64,000 bases of DNA from Anaerolineae bacterium (GCA_022823165.1 JAJDXR010000052.1:29354-93353); one strand, 5' to 3'. Positions 34,113-43,514 are shown, counted from the stretch's first letter. A program made the numbers and translations. Notes: generated by a model not told the origin, from the letters alone.

Positions 34113-34405
34113 CCGCCTTTAGATCTCGTATCGTTTCAACGACAACAGAGTTAGTTTCGGGCGGGCACTGTAGCGCATAACATGACCGACCCTTCCGCTA
34201 TTTTACCGCGATTTGCGCCAAACACCCAGCATCGGAACGCTGGGGAGTGGTTATTCCGTGGGGACTCGGAAGCAGGGCCAAGAAAATTGCGCATCGCAAG
34301 ATGTTGTAATTGTGAGTCTGCGGGCGACCCACCGGGTCGCCCCTGCCACTCTCGACGTGACGGGAATTGCATCCGCGAGCTTGGCTTTGTGCAGCTTGCC
34401 CAGAT
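34113..34405. repeat. Gap with a GGGCGACCC/GGGTCGCCC palindrome
   Basis: The 293-bp gap has one palindromic repeat at 34322-34348 (arms GGGCGACCC and GGGTCGCCC followed by CTGCC). The rest shows no gene, although several short frames are open. Confidence 0.5.
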
Positions 34406-35095
34406 TTACGGACCGTCAATCCGCAGCCGGCCGTCGTGGATCTGGCAGACGCGGTCGGCGCGTTTGCCGATTTCAGGGTTGTGTGTGGCCATGATCAGGG
34501 TCTTGCCGGCGCCGCAGGTAAGCCGCAGCAGCAGCTGCAAAACTTGGGCGCCCGTGTCTTCATCTAGGTTGCCGGTCGGCTCGTCGGCGAAGACGATGGC
34601 CGGTTCATGCAAGAGGGCGCGGGCGATGGCGACGCGCTGCTGTTCGCCGCCGCTCAGCTTGTCCGGAAAAGTATCGGCGCGGGAAGCCAAGCCGACCTGT
34701 TCCAGAAGTTCCAGCGCGCGCGGCTCTGCCGAGGAGCGGCGGGCGCCGCCCAACTCTTTTGGCAGCGTGATATTTTCCAACACCGTCAAGGTCGGGATAA
34801 GGTTAAAAAACTGAAAGACAATGCCGATGCGCTCGCGGCGGAACAGCGTTAGCCGGGTATCGTTGAGCATGGTGATATCGGCGCCGTCAATGACAATGCG
34901 GCCGCGATCGGGCTTGTCGATGCCGCTGAGCAGGTTGAGCAAGGTGCTTTTGCCGCTGCCGCTAGCGCCCAGCAGAGCCAGGAATTCGCCCTGGCGGATA
35001 TCGATGCTGACGCCGTCAAGCACCCGCAAACAGCGGTTGCCCTCGCTGTAAGTCTTGAGCAGATCACGAATCTGTATCACGGCGGATTGCTTCAT
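34406..35095 (-). CDS. ABC transporter ATP-binding protein, LolD/MacB-type
   Basis: 229 residues. Walker [16 protein letters not shown], signature [15 protein letters not shown], Walker [17 protein letters not shown] and the H-loop MATHNPEIG place it in the lipoprotein-release/macrolide (o228) family. The ATG at 35095 has GAAGG about 9 bases upstream; a GTG at 35104 is the alternative. No FtsX-like permease gene is next to it, so the partner lies elsewhere or the gene is an orphan. Confidence 0.88.
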   Translation of the reverse strand: MKQSAVIQIRDLLKTYSEGNRCLRVLDGVSIDIRQGEFLALLGASGSGKSTLLNLLSGIDKPDRGRIVIDGADITMLNDTRLTLFRRERIGIVFQFFNLIPTLTVLENITLPKELGGARRSSAEPRALELLEQVGLASRADTFPDKLSGGEQQRVAIARALLHEPAIVFADEPTGNLDEDTGAQVLQLLLRLTCGAGKTLIMATHNPEIGKRADRVCQIHDGRLRIDGP

Positions 35096-35339
35096 TGTCA
35101 GCACCCTTCAGGCGCTATTGTCGGGTCCGCGCAAGGTGACTGCGCTCGCTACCCGGGCCTGAAGCGTATCGGAAAGAGTTATTGACGGGTAGTGTATTTT
35201 TGCGCGATATTTGGAATTGGAGCGCCGTTGTAGATACAGTATCATTACGCTGGGCGCGGTTTGCGCTTTCGCCTTATTATAGGTGTATGGTTCATAAAAT
35301 GATTGTGCCGATCTGGTACTTGTTTCAGGAGGCCTTGCA

Positions 35340-36587
35340 ATGAAACGCATTCAGTTGCTTATCCTGCTCGCATTATGGGCGCTGCTCTTGATACCGGCCG
35401 CGCAGGGGCAGGACGATGGAAGCATTATCGCGCCGAAGGATCCAGACATGGTGAATCCGGCGGCCAATATCACCTTTCCTCCGGCGGTATATGTCGTGCG
35501 CGACAGCGTGGATATCCGCGGCACAGTCGCCGTGGCGGGGCTGCGCAATTTCTTCGTCGAGTTTCGTCCGCTGGCGCTGGACATGATGGACGAGGCGGGG
35601 GACATGTCCGAAGAACAGTGGTTCCCGGCCACATTGCCGCGGATCACTGAAGTGACTGAGGACATTCTGGGCACCTGGAACACGGTCACACTGCGCGACG
35701 GCTTGTACGAATTACGTCTGCGTATCAACTCCAGCGCGGAAGAGCCGGAGTTAATACGCGTCAGCCCAATTCGTATCGAAAACAACCCGCCGCCTTTTAT
35801 CGCTGCCGAGCAAGCAGCGATGGCCATGGAAGAATCTGAGGCTATGGAAGATGAAGGCATGGCTATGGACGACGAACCCGAAATGGAAGCTGAACCCGAA
35901 GCGACTGAAACGCCCGATGATACACCGCGTGTCATCGCCTTGGTCAACAGCAACGTACGCGCTGGTGATTCGATCCTGTACTCCATCGTCGGCGGCTTGC
36001 CCGAAGGCGAATCAGCCATGATCAAGGGTCTCAGCAGCTTCGGCACTGGCTGGTACTATATTGAGATGGCTACCGGCCGCAGCGGCTTCATCCATCCCAA
36101 CATCGTGCGCGTCGAAGGCGATCTCAGCGACCTGGCGCGGATTAACCCGCCGCCGCTGCCGCCCACGCCGATTCCGATTCCGACCGCTGTGCCTGTACAG
36201 CAGCCGCAGCAGCCGCAGCAGCCAACGACCGGCCCTAATCTGAATATCACGCACGTACAGGTCGTCCCGCACCCGGCCAAATGCAACCAGCCGTATTCGA
36301 TTGAAGTAACGGTGATAAACAACGGCACGGCGCCAGCAGCCAGCGGCCACGCCATCGAGGTGCGGGACACGCGCTTTGACGGCCAAGGACTGATCTCGTC
36401 AATTATTGGCGGTACGCCTTTGGCTGCCGGAGAAACACGCACTTACGGCGGTCATTTGACGACGAGCCTGTACGTCAACGAATTGCATCACATTAATGTA
36501 ATCGTGGATGTGCGCAACGAAGTCGCCGAGACCAACGAGAGCGACAACCATTACGCCACGGCGCCCTATATACTGGGCGCCTGCTAA
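35340..36587 (+). CDS. Secreted protein with SH3-like and CARDB-like domains
   Basis: 415 residues. Signal peptide MKRIQLLILLALWALLLIPAAQG with cleavage near 23-24. An N-terminal beta region (~40-145) is followed by an acidic Met/Glu linker (~155-195), an SH3b-like domain (~200-255, VNSNVRAGDSILYSIVGGLPEGESAMIKG ... GRSGFIHPNIV), a Pro-rich hinge (~265-295) and a C-terminal CARDB-like domain (~300-415) with NNGTAPAASGHAIEV and VDVRNEVAETNESDNHY. It probably binds cell wall or other surface polymers. The 3' end overlaps the convergent methyltransferase gene by 4 bp. Confidence 0.8.
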   Translation: MKRIQLLILLALWALLLIPAAQGQDDGSIIAPKDPDMVNPAANITFPPAVYVVRDSVDIRGTVAVAGLRNFFVEFRPLALDMMDEAGDMSEEQWFPATLPRITEVTEDILGTWNTVTLRDGLYELRLRINSSAEEPELIRVSPIRIENNPPPFIAAEQAAMAMEESEAMEDEGMAMDDEPEMEAEPEATETPDDTPRVIALVNSNVRAGDSILYSIVGGLPEGESAMIKGLSSFGTGWYYIEMATGRSGFIHPNIVRVEGDLSDLARINPPPLPPTPIPIPTAVPVQQPQQPQQPTTGPNLNITHVQVVPHPAKCNQPYSIEVTVINNGTAPAASGHAIEVRDTRFDGQGLISSIIGGTPLAAGETRTYGGHLTTSLYVNELHHINVIVDVRNEVAETNESDNHYATAPYILGAC

Positions 36588-37321
36588 GCAGTATTTTCAC
36601 CGGCGGGGCGAGGGTCCGCTCGCTCCGCCGTTTCCCTCCGCATCACGGTATAGCGATTCAAGCCGCCGTCAGCGCGGTAATCGTCGATGACCGTCAACCC
36701 GGCCGCGCCGACTAACTGGGCATGTTCCTCATCATCGATATAGTGGCAATAGCGCAGGGCGCGCTCGCCCCGCCGCCAATCCAGCAGATAGTCATGTTTC
36801 TCGACCGCAATGTCTGGCTGCCAGGGCGCGATGCGCCGGCGGAAGCGCTCCTGCTCGTAGAAGCGCCAAGCCGCCAAAGCCAGCACACCGCCGGGCAAGA
36901 CAGAGCTCGCCGCCTCCCGCAGCAACTGGCGCCGCCGATCAGCGCCAGGCACATGATGCAGCAGGCCGAAAAGCGCCACTAACTGCGCCGAACGCGCCGG
37001 CAGCGCGCCCAGGATGACATCCCGCTCAAGCAATTCCAACTTGACGCGCGGGTCCTGGCAGCGCGCGAAAGCCAGCAGCTTGGGACTGTTGTCAACACCA
37101 ATATAAGTGAAGCCCTGCGCTTGCCGCCCGGCCAGATAGCGCGCCAGCCGTCCGTTTCCGCAGCCGATATCCAAAACTGATTGGAGCGGCAAGACGACGG
37201 CGTCCAGCATGCGCTCCCAGCCCTGCCACGCCCGCTGGCGCGTGGCGTCGAATTCCACAGCCGCCTGACGGTAGAAGTCGCGATTGATCTGGTTAAGCCG
37301 CCGCCGCGTTTGCTCGTCCAT
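36584..37321 (-). CDS. Class I SAM-dependent methyltransferase
   Basis: 245 residues. The SAM motif is VLDIGCGNGRLARYLAGRQ, then YIGVDNSPKLLAFAR (acidic ribose contact) and LVALFGLLHHVPG; the C-terminal half has WRFYEQERFRRR. The N-terminal YRQAAVEFDATRQRAWQGWERML resembles tRNA (uridine/uracil)-modifying Trm9-like methyltransferases, but the match is too loose to name a substrate. Monocistronic. Confidence 0.75.
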   Translation of the reverse strand: MDEQTRRRLNQINRDFYRQAAVEFDATRQRAWQGWERMLDAVVLPLQSVLDIGCGNGRLARYLAGRQAQGFTYIGVDNSPKLLAFARCQDPRVKLELLERDVILGALPARSAQLVALFGLLHHVPGADRRRQLLREAASSVLPGGVLALAAWRFYEQERFRRRIAPWQPDIAVEKHDYLLDWRRGERALRYCHYIDDEEHAQLVGAAGLTVIDDYRADGGLNRYTVMRRETAERADPRPAGENTA

Positions 37322-37779
37322 GTGAGGCTAAAGCGCCGGCTCGGCGACTACACTGGAGAAAGGTTGCAATATCCGCGCCATTTGCGTCCCTGCTTTAGGT
37401 AATCTGCCTGTGGCTGCCGGCGGCATACGCGTCGGATACCGCAGGGGCGTCTTCTCAAGTTTTGTTCGCAAACAGTTCCCGCCTCTTCGCGCGAGCGCGG
37501 CGCACTGTTCTCTTGAATGATATAACCGACTATCTAACACTCCCGCTTGGCCCGAAACTACCGCCACAGCGCCCAAATATGTTATAGTGTGACCAAGCTT
37601 AGCCGATTTTGCCAGCAGGTATCGCTTCTCAAGCGAGGCGCCAGTGATACATAGCGCATACGCTGATTGCAGGGGCGGTAAGCCGCTAATCCGTTAGTCC
37701 GCGGCGCGCATAATTAATGCATTTGCGCGGTTGAGCGAGGGTGACGGAGTCGAATGCGCGGTGAAGGAAAGAGGCGCCG
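37322..37779. other. 458-bp gap: long structured 5' leader of the ParB-like gene
   Basis: The second half (from about 37595) should be transcribed from the promoter at 37580 and gives a leader of about 185 nt. It contains several small inverted repeats: GTATC ... GATAC (37659-37690) enclosing GCTT-CTC-AAGC, AGCG-CATA-CGCT, and GCAT-AATTA-ATGC. No ORF is credible. The first half (37322-37560) shows no feature. Confidence 0.4.
37580..37588 (+). promoter_or_regulatory. Extended -10 promoter of the ParB-like gene
   Basis: TGTTATAGT is a good extended -10; no clear -35 hexamer. It lies 190 bp before the ATG at 37780. Confidence 0.5.
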
Positions 37780-38805
37780 ATGGCAGAGGACCAAAATTTC
37801 CGCAGCTACTACAACGAGGGTCGGAGCAAGTTCCAGTCGATCCAGAACAAGGTATTTTGGAAAGAGCTCCTGAGCCATCTGCGCGGCCGGCACGACGAGC
37901 TGATGAGCTTCGACGATATTCGCAGCCGACTGCACCTGCACGAAGAACATTACGAAGGCGTTCACGACGTCCCGCTTGATCACATCGTGGGCAGCGTGGG
38001 CCGCTACAAAGACTTCACAACGCAATTCCTGCCCAAACGCGGAAATATGCGCGAGCGCTGGAGCCGCGTCTACGCGCTGGCGAATAGCATGGAAGGACCG
38101 CCGCCCATTGAATTGTACAAGGTGGGCGATGCCTATTTCGTGCGCGATGGCAATCATCGTGTCTCGGTAGCGCGCGAGCTGGGCGCAAAGAGCATCCAGG
38201 CGCACGTGGTCGAGCTGCCGACGACCGTGCCCCTGCGCCCGCGCATGAGCGCGCAAGAGCTGGAATCGGCCGAAGCCTACGCCAATTTCCTGGATGAAAC
38301 CGGGCTGTCGCGCGCCGTGCCCGACCATGAATCGATCGAGCTGTCAGTGCCATCGCGTTATCATGAGCTGATGGGGCATATCTTCCTGCATCAGCGCGTG
38401 ATGGAGCGGCTGGAGGGCCATGCGCTGACTACCGAGAAAGCCACCGCCGACTGGTATCACACCATTTACAAGCCGGCCATCGACTTGATCCGTAAATATG
38501 ACGTGCTTGATTTGGCCAAGGGCCGCAAGACGCCGCGCACCGAAGGCGATCTCTTCCTGTGGTTAATGCTGAATTTGCTGGACCTGCGGCACCAATACGG
38601 CGACGAAGCGCCGGTCAAGTCTTTCAGCGGCGCCATCAAGTTCTACCTGGAAGACGAACACGTTCATGTGCCGGAAGCGCTCGAGAGCGAGGGTGACACG
38701 ACCGTGCTGCTGACGCGGACGCAAGCCATGAAGCTGGTGCGCGAAAAGCGAGAACAGCAGCGGGACGAAGAAGATCCGTCCGAAACGGACGCGCTGATTT
38801 CTTGA
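37780..38805 (+). CDS. ParB/sulfiredoxin-fold nuclease-like domain protein
   Basis: 341 residues. The ParB-type box is YKVGDAYFVRDGNHRVSVARELGAKSIQAHVVEL near residues 110-145, with the His/Arg turn conserved. The helical C-terminal half (from ~165) contains no ParB helix-turn-helix of the usual type and no CTP-binding arginine pattern that is clear. It is not a chromosome-partition ParB: no parA or parS is near. Related 'ParB N-terminal domain' proteins occur in Chloroflexota with unknown role. SD AAGGAAAGAGG precedes the ATG. Confidence 0.7.
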   Translation: MAEDQNFRSYYNEGRSKFQSIQNKVFWKELLSHLRGRHDELMSFDDIRSRLHLHEEHYEGVHDVPLDHIVGSVGRYKDFTTQFLPKRGNMRERWSRVYALANSMEGPPPIELYKVGDAYFVRDGNHRVSVARELGAKSIQAHVVELPTTVPLRPRMSAQELESAEAYANFLDETGLSRAVPDHESIELSVPSRYHELMGHIFLHQRVMERLEGHALTTEKATADWYHTIYKPAIDLIRKYDVLDLAKGRKTPRTEGDLFLWLMLNLLDLRHQYGDEAPVKSFSGAIKFYLEDEHVHVPEALESEGDTTVLLTRTQAMKLVREKREQQRDEEDPSETDALIS

Positions 38806-38815
38806 GAGCCTGAAC

Positions 38816-39568
38816 CTAGTGGCGCGGATCCTGCAAAGCCGTCAACTTCATAAAGGCGCGCTCGCGCTGGGGCAAATCGGCTAGGAAATTGTCGTCGTGT
38901 TGATCGGCACTAATGTCCAGCGCTTTGTAAGCAGCCTTGATATAACTTTGGACGGTACTCTTGGCCAAACGCATCTCGTTGGCTATGAGCGTGGCCGGCA
39001 TGCCTTCAATAGCGTAAAGCTCAATTGTCTGGCGAACGCGCTTGCTTAAGCCTGGATATTGCACTGGCTCGGGCAGCTTGACAACCAAGGGTGACGATGC
39101 GCGGCGATGATTGAGCATGCGGCGCGCTTCACCCATCTTGGGGCTGTAGAGGAACTTGTCCTTGGGCAACTGGCTGGCGAGGCATACGGCCGAGGCGATG
39201 TGGTAGCGTACATCGTCTTTGTGCAAGAAGGCGCGCGCGCCACCCGCCGCGGCGGCGTAGAACAGGTCGAGGTCGTCAATGTGCGCCAGGCAAACCAGAG
39301 TCGCGTGTGGGAGTTTGTCTGCAAACCTTCGGATAGACTGGCGGATGTCTCCGCGCTCGCCGACATTGTTGACATCAAGAATAATGGCATCGGGATATGC
39401 TGTTACTTCGACGTCTTCAAGAGCGCTCCAGAAATCTTGCAGGCTGGAGTAATCGGTTAAGGCGCGGGTGCGGCGGTCCCAGGCGAGATAGGCGTGGATG
39501 GCTTTTTCAGTGTAATAATCGCTGTCGATGAGGGCTACCCTAAGGTCAATTTCACTGTTATCGCTCAT
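38816..39568 (-). CDS. Response-regulator-like transcription factor
   Basis: 250 residues. N-terminal receiver-like domain (~8-130): acidic start VALIDSDYYTEKA, phospho-acceptor candidate AIILDVNNVG, and lysine in AFLHKDDV. C-terminal helix-turn-helix (~170-235): SKRVRQTIELYAIEGMPATLIANEMRLAKSTVQSYIKAAYKALDI, of LuxR/sigma-70-region-4 type. Its start overlaps the stop of the one-carbon enzyme gene (ATGA), so the two are translated together. Kinase unknown. Confidence 0.8.
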   Translation of the reverse strand: MSDNSEIDLRVALIDSDYYTEKAIHAYLAWDRRTRALTDYSSLQDFWSALEDVEVTAYPDAIILDVNNVGERGDIRQSIRRFADKLPHATLVCLAHIDDLDLFYAAAAGGARAFLHKDDVRYHIASAVCLASQLPKDKFLYSPKMGEARRMLNHRRASSPLVVKLPEPVQYPGLSKRVRQTIELYAIEGMPATLIANEMRLAKSTVQSYIKAAYKALDISADQHDDNFLADLPQRERAFMKLTALQDPRH

Positions 39569-41436
39569 TGCGCTGCTCCTCGCTTCAAGTAGGCGACGAC
39601 CTCGGCCGCCAGATCATAATCGCCGCCGGGGATGATATAGGCGCCTTGAATCAAACCGGACATCTGCTCCAGCAATTCTTGCGCGATCAACAGGCCGGTT
39701 TGGGGAGCGCGCGTCGCTGTCGCGATGCGCTGGATGATGGCATCGGGGATGTTGATGCCAGGCACTTCGTTATGCAGAAAGCGCGCTTGCCGGTGGCTGT
39801 GCAAGGGCATGACCGCCATCAGCACGGGCAGCTCAAAAGCGCAGCCGGTCAATTCCTCGTAGCGCTGATGAAAGCGCAGGATACGGTCGGGTTCGAATAT
39901 GGCCTGCCCCAGCGCGAAATCGGCGCCGGCGGCCATTTTCTTTCGCAAGATGCGGATTTCGCGTTCGATATCTTCCGCGCCCATATTGAGGGCGCAGCCG
40001 ACGGTGAAGCTGCTGGGCATGCCGATGCTGTGCCCAGCCATGTCGACGCCTTGGTTCATGCCTTGCTTGATTACGCCGATCAATCGTGAGGGCGCGACAT
40101 CATTGACATCGCTGGCGTCCGGGAAATCGCCGATGCGCGTCGGATCGCCCATAACGACAAATAAATTGCGCAGGCCCAGCGCATGCGAAGCCAGCAGATC
40201 GCCCTGGACGCGCAGCATATTGCGGCCGCGCGTGGGGAAGTGCAAGACGGTTTCTATGCCGAGCTGCGACTGCAGCAAGTGGGCGACCGCCCAGGCGCTC
40301 ATTTTCATGCGCGCCGCCGGCGTATCGGCCACGTTAACCAAGTCGACGCCGGCCGCGCGCAGGCGCCGCGCTTCCTGCAGAAGCGTGTCGGTGCGGTAGC
40401 TGCGCAAGGGCGCCATTTCCACGGTCACGGTGAATGCGCCAGCCTCAAGACGTTGCGACAGCTCGGTCGGCGCATCGGCAATATGGCTGTCCTGTTCAAT
40501 GTCGATCTGGCCGATGTGCAGGTCGACGAAATCGGCCGAGGGCTTATCAAGGGCGGCGCGCATGGCGGCGATGTGCTCGGGCGTCGTGCCGCAGCAGCCG
40601 CCGATCATGGTGGCGCCGATATTAACGAAGGTCGTGGCGCAATCGGCGAAGTACTCGGCTGTTGCCGGGAAGAGGATGCGCCCGCCGACCACCTCGGGGA
40701 AGCCGGCGTTGGGCATGGCGGAAAAGACAGCCTCAGGCGCCGCGTAACTCATCTGTCGCAGGACCTCGGCGATGCCGGCCGGGCCGCTGCCGCAATTGAC
40801 GCCGATGACATCCGCGCCCGACTTATGCAGGTCGTTGGCCACGCGCGCCGGTGGATACCCGCCGTAGCTTAGATTCTCGCTGTAGAAGGTCGCCTGGGCG
40901 ATGATGGGAATATCGGGGTCCAGGTCGCGCAGGACGCCAATCGCCAGCAGTAATTCCCGGTGTTCGCTGAAGGTCTCGAATTGCACGGCATCGACGCCGG
41001 ACTTGACCAGCGCGACCAGCTGCTCGGCGTAAGCCGCTTCCGCGTCCTCCCGCGACAGGCGCCCATAGGGGGTGATGCCCACACCCAGCGGGCCCACCGA
41101 GCCGGCGATATATACGTCTTCGTTTGCGCTTTCCGCAATAGCCAGCCTGGCCAGCTCGACGCCGCGCCGATTGTACAGTTCGACATTGCCATCACGCCCG
41201 GCGCTGGCCAATTTGTAGACATTGGCGCCAAAGGTATTGGTTTCGATCAGATCGGCGCCCGCTTCAATATAAGCTTTGTGAATAGCCAGCACAGCATTAG
41301 GATCGTCGACGTTCATCGCATCGAAACAGGCGTCGGCGCGCGCGCTGGACTGCTCATGCAGCACGGTGCCCATAGCGCCGTCCGCCAATATCGGCGCGCC
41401 CGTCTTCAGCCGCTTGCGGAATGGCAGTTTTGTCAT
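39565..41436 (-). CDS. Bifunctional homocysteine S-methyltransferase / 5,10-methylenetetrahydrofolate reductase
   Basis: 623 residues with two enzymes in one chain. Residues ~1-300 are the homocysteine S-methyltransferase barrel: DGAMGTVLHEQ at the start, GVNCGSGPAG and the zinc-ligating pair in MIGGCCGTTPEHIAAM. Residues ~325-623 are the MTHFR barrel: TVEMAPLRSYRTD, VNVADTPAARMKMSAWA, LFVVMGDPTRIGDF and the FAD/folate region FALGQAIFEPDRI. The fusion makes methionine from homocysteine with methyl-folate made by the same protein. Overlaps the downstream regulator gene by 4 bp. Known mainly from Chloroflexi and Bacilli. Confidence 0.93.
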   Translation of the reverse strand: MTKLPFRKRLKTGAPILADGAMGTVLHEQSSARADACFDAMNVDDPNAVLAIHKAYIEAGADLIETNTFGANVYKLASAGRDGNVELYNRRGVELARLAIAESANEDVYIAGSVGPLGVGITPYGRLSREDAEAAYAEQLVALVKSGVDAVQFETFSEHRELLLAIGVLRDLDPDIPIIAQATFYSENLSYGGYPPARVANDLHKSGADVIGVNCGSGPAGIAEVLRQMSYAAPEAVFSAMPNAGFPEVVGGRILFPATAEYFADCATTFVNIGATMIGGCCGTTPEHIAAMRAALDKPSADFVDLHIGQIDIEQDSHIADAPTELSQRLEAGAFTVTVEMAPLRSYRTDTLLQEARRLRAAGVDLVNVADTPAARMKMSAWAVAHLLQSQLGIETVLHFPTRGRNMLRVQGDLLASHALGLRNLFVVMGDPTRIGDFPDASDVNDVAPSRLIGVIKQGMNQGVDMAGHSIGMPSSFTVGCALNMGAEDIEREIRILRKKMAAGADFALGQAIFEPDRILRFHQRYEELTGCAFELPVLMAVMPLHSHRQARFLHNEVPGINIPDAIIQRIATATRAPQTGLLIAQELLEQMSGLIQGAYIIPGGDYDLAAEVVAYLKRGAAQ

Positions 41437-41597
41437 CTGCGCCTCGTGTACAATAATTCCCGGCCTCAGCCTTGGTGAAACGCGCGGGCAAACGCGCCTC
41501 TGATTTGCAGATTCGCGTATGGTTATAGTGTAGGCAATCTGCCGGCAGTGTAGCAGAAATGCGCGCCGGCTTCTATAAGAATAGGGAGTTTCAGGCC

Positions 41598-42407
41598 TTG
41601 AGCAGACTGCAGAAAGCGCTGGATGCGATCAAAGGCAGCAAGCCCGCCGCCCCGTCCTGGCGCGGCTTGCCCTCGCTGACAAGCGCTGCCCGTCAATTCG
41701 CCGGGAGTCTCTACCGATTCACCCGCTTTAGCCTGGCGCAGATACGCGGCGGCCGCGGGCTGGTCAAGCGCGGCGGCGTTTATTATGTGCCGCTATGGCT
41801 GCCGATTGCGCTGGCTCTGCTGCTGATGTCGAGCGCCTTCTGGGGCGACCTTGCCGGTGTGGTCCATCGCGGCGCCAAGTCAGCCATTCACTTGCTGCGC
41901 GGCGCCCGGGAGCTTGATTTGGCCGACTTCTTTGCCCCCGCTGTGCAGCATTGGGCGGGCAATATCAGCCACTGGTCGGCAGAGCGCCAGGTTGACCCGC
42001 GCCTGCTGGCGACTGTGATGCAAATCGAATCCTGCGGTCACCCCACGGTAGTCAGCAACGCCGGCGCGCGCGGACTTTTTCAAGTCATGCCTTTCCACTT
42101 TGCCGAGGGCGAAGATATGCTCGACCCGGACACCAACGCGCGGAGAGGCGGCGCCTTTCTCAAGCAGTGTCATCAGGCGGCTGACGGCGTCATCGGCTTG
42201 ACGCTGGCTTGTTACAATGGCGGCGCGTCGGTGATTGGCAAGCCGCGCGAGACCTGGCCGCGGGAGACGCAGAATTATTATCGCTGGGGACTGGGTATAT
42301 ATAGCGACGCGGTCGCCGGCAGCGCTACCAGCGACACCTTCGACCAGTGGCTGGCGGCGGGAGGGCGCCACCTCTGCGCCAGCGCCGAGCGGGAATTAGG
42401 CTTCTGA
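41598..42407 (+). CDS. Membrane-anchored lytic transglycosylase (SLT domain)
   Basis: About 269 residues from a TTG at 41598, chosen for GGGAG 9 bases upstream; the ATG at 41559 would add 13 residues. A hydrophobic segment (LWLPIALALLLMSSAFW) anchors the protein. The SLT catalytic domain starts at ~125: VDPRLLATVMQIESCGHPTVVSNAGARGLFQVMP, with the catalytic Glu in QIES, and LACYNGGASVIGKP and YYRWGLGIY. It cleaves peptidoglycan between MurNAc and GlcNAc. Confidence 0.88.
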   Translation: MSRLQKALDAIKGSKPAAPSWRGLPSLTSAARQFAGSLYRFTRFSLAQIRGGRGLVKRGGVYYVPLWLPIALALLLMSSAFWGDLAGVVHRGAKSAIHLLRGARELDLADFFAPAVQHWAGNISHWSAERQVDPRLLATVMQIESCGHPTVVSNAGARGLFQVMPFHFAEGEDMLDPDTNARRGGAFLKQCHQAADGVIGLTLACYNGGASVIGKPRETWPRETQNYYRWGLGIYSDAVAGSATSDTFDQWLAAGGRHLCASAERELGF

Positions 42408-42432
42408 CAAATGATGGTTTCGGCTGCTTCGC

Positions 42433-43113
42433 TCAGTGGAAGCTGCGCATCACCGAAAGGACTTTGCCCTTGATCTCGCAATTGGCGGGATGCACATAGA
42501 TCGGCTCGTAATCGCGATTGGCCGGTTGCAGCCGCACACCGCCGTCTTCGTGATAGAAGTGCTTGAGCGTGGTTTCATTGTCTTCGGGCAGCCAGGCCGC
42601 CACCATTTCACCGTTTTCGGCCGTATTCTGCCGGCGCAAGATGACGATATCGCCGTCCTTGATCATGGCGTCGATCATGGAATCGCCGCGAACGGTCAGG
42701 GCGAAAGTCTCGCTGGCGTCGTAACTGCCCAGCAAATTGGGCGGCACGGTGATGTAGTCGTCTTCTTCAATATGGTGGCCGATGTCTTCGGGCAGCGAAA
42801 TCGGCTCGCCAGCCGCAATCCGCCCCACCAAAGCAACCCGATGCGGCCCCAGCGCGCCGATAACGCGCTTGGCGGCGGTCACGCCCGGGATCGGGCCGAC
42901 GATGCGCAGCCCGCGCGAGACCTTGCCCGAGCGCTGAATATAACCGGCGTCAACGAGCTTGTTGAGATTGTAGTTCACAACAGAAGTCGAGCCGATATCG
43001 CACTCTTCGCCGATTTCGCGAATACTCGGCGGAAAGCCCTGCTTCTGCGTATAGGCATGCATGAAGCGCATCATGCGCTGCTGACGTTTGGAAAGTAGAC
43101 TGAAAGCTTTCAT
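42433..43113 (-). CDS. lexA: LexA repressor
   Basis: 226 residues. The winged helix-turn-helix covers ~1-68 (SIREIGEECDIGSTSVVNYNLNKLVDAG). The self-cleavage bond is A101-G102 in GRIAAGEP, the nucleophile S145 is in VRGDSMIDAM and the general base K184 is in ETTLKHF. It represses SOS genes and cleaves itself on RecA filaments. The promoter contains a SOS-box-like site, so the gene is autoregulated. Reading is firm. Confidence 0.96.
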   Translation of the reverse strand: MKAFSLLSKRQQRMMRFMHAYTQKQGFPPSIREIGEECDIGSTSVVNYNLNKLVDAGYIQRSGKVSRGLRIVGPIPGVTAAKRVIGALGPHRVALVGRIAAGEPISLPEDIGHHIEEDDYITVPPNLLGSYDASETFALTVRGDSMIDAMIKDGDIVILRRQNTAENGEMVAAWLPEDNETTLKHFYHEDGGVRLQPANRDYEPIYVHPANCEIKGKVLSVMRSFH

Positions 43114-43177
43114 CAGATTGTCCTTATTGTTATCTCGGGCCTGCCCGTCAAGGCATCGACATGCAGATTTACCAACT

Positions 43178-43207
43178 ATTATACACGAACATTTGTTTCT
43201 GTGTCTA
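43178..43207 (-). promoter_or_regulatory. lexA: lexA promoter with SOS box in the spacer
   Basis: Minus strand: TAGACA (43207-43202), 18-bp spacer, TATAAT (43183-43178). On the plus strand CGAAC-ATTT-GTTTC at 43186-43199 matches the Gram-positive-type SOS box CGAAC-N4-GTTCG with one deviation and lies in the spacer, so LexA would block RNA polymerase. Confidence 0.7.
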
Positions 43208-43224
43208 ATGTTCTAGCGACTAAT

Positions 43225-43500
43225 TTGGAGTGGTTAATTCCACGGACTTGATAAACCGCCAAGTGAACAAGAAAACGCTGCGTCCTCAGTAAGACCGGGC
43301 AAGTCATGAAAAATTAGCCCGGGTTAAAAGGAGGACGCCGTGTATAGCGCTTTATCAGCACTATGGCAGCGACAGTTTTCATAGGCGGGGTGGCGGAATC
43401 ATTGGCTATTGTAACCGCCTCTGCGTCCTCAAAATCACTCGGTGTACTCGGTGGCAAAATTTTCTGTGCGATGCTCGCAAAGGGATTATATCCAAGGTAG
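43225..43500. repeat. Long copy of the composite CTCTGTG repeat (about 275 bp)
   Basis: Fills the gap between lexA and dprA. In order: CACGGACTTGATAAACCGCC, CAGTAAGACCGGGCAAGTC, ATGAAAAATTAGCC, CACTATGGCAGCGACAG, CTCTGCGTCCTCAAAATC, CTCGGTGTACTCGGTGGCAAAA, and a GGGATTATATCCA end. The same order, with drift, is at 54.39-54.71 kb; shorter versions are at 16.8 and 32.1 kb. No ORF. Confidence 0.6.
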
Positions 43501-43514
43501 TGACTACTGGCCTG

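Noticed and set aside
41437..41558. GCGCG/CGCGC hairpin upstream of the one-carbon fusion gene as a second methionine attenuator
   Set aside because: No T-tract and no leader ORF with Met codons; it lacks the features found at metG.
43384..43430. GGCGGGGTGGCGGAATCATTGG resembles the 5' part of a tRNA-Leu
   Set aside because: No matching acceptor 3' half, no anticodon stem and no T-loop TTCGAAT follow. It is part of a composite repeat.
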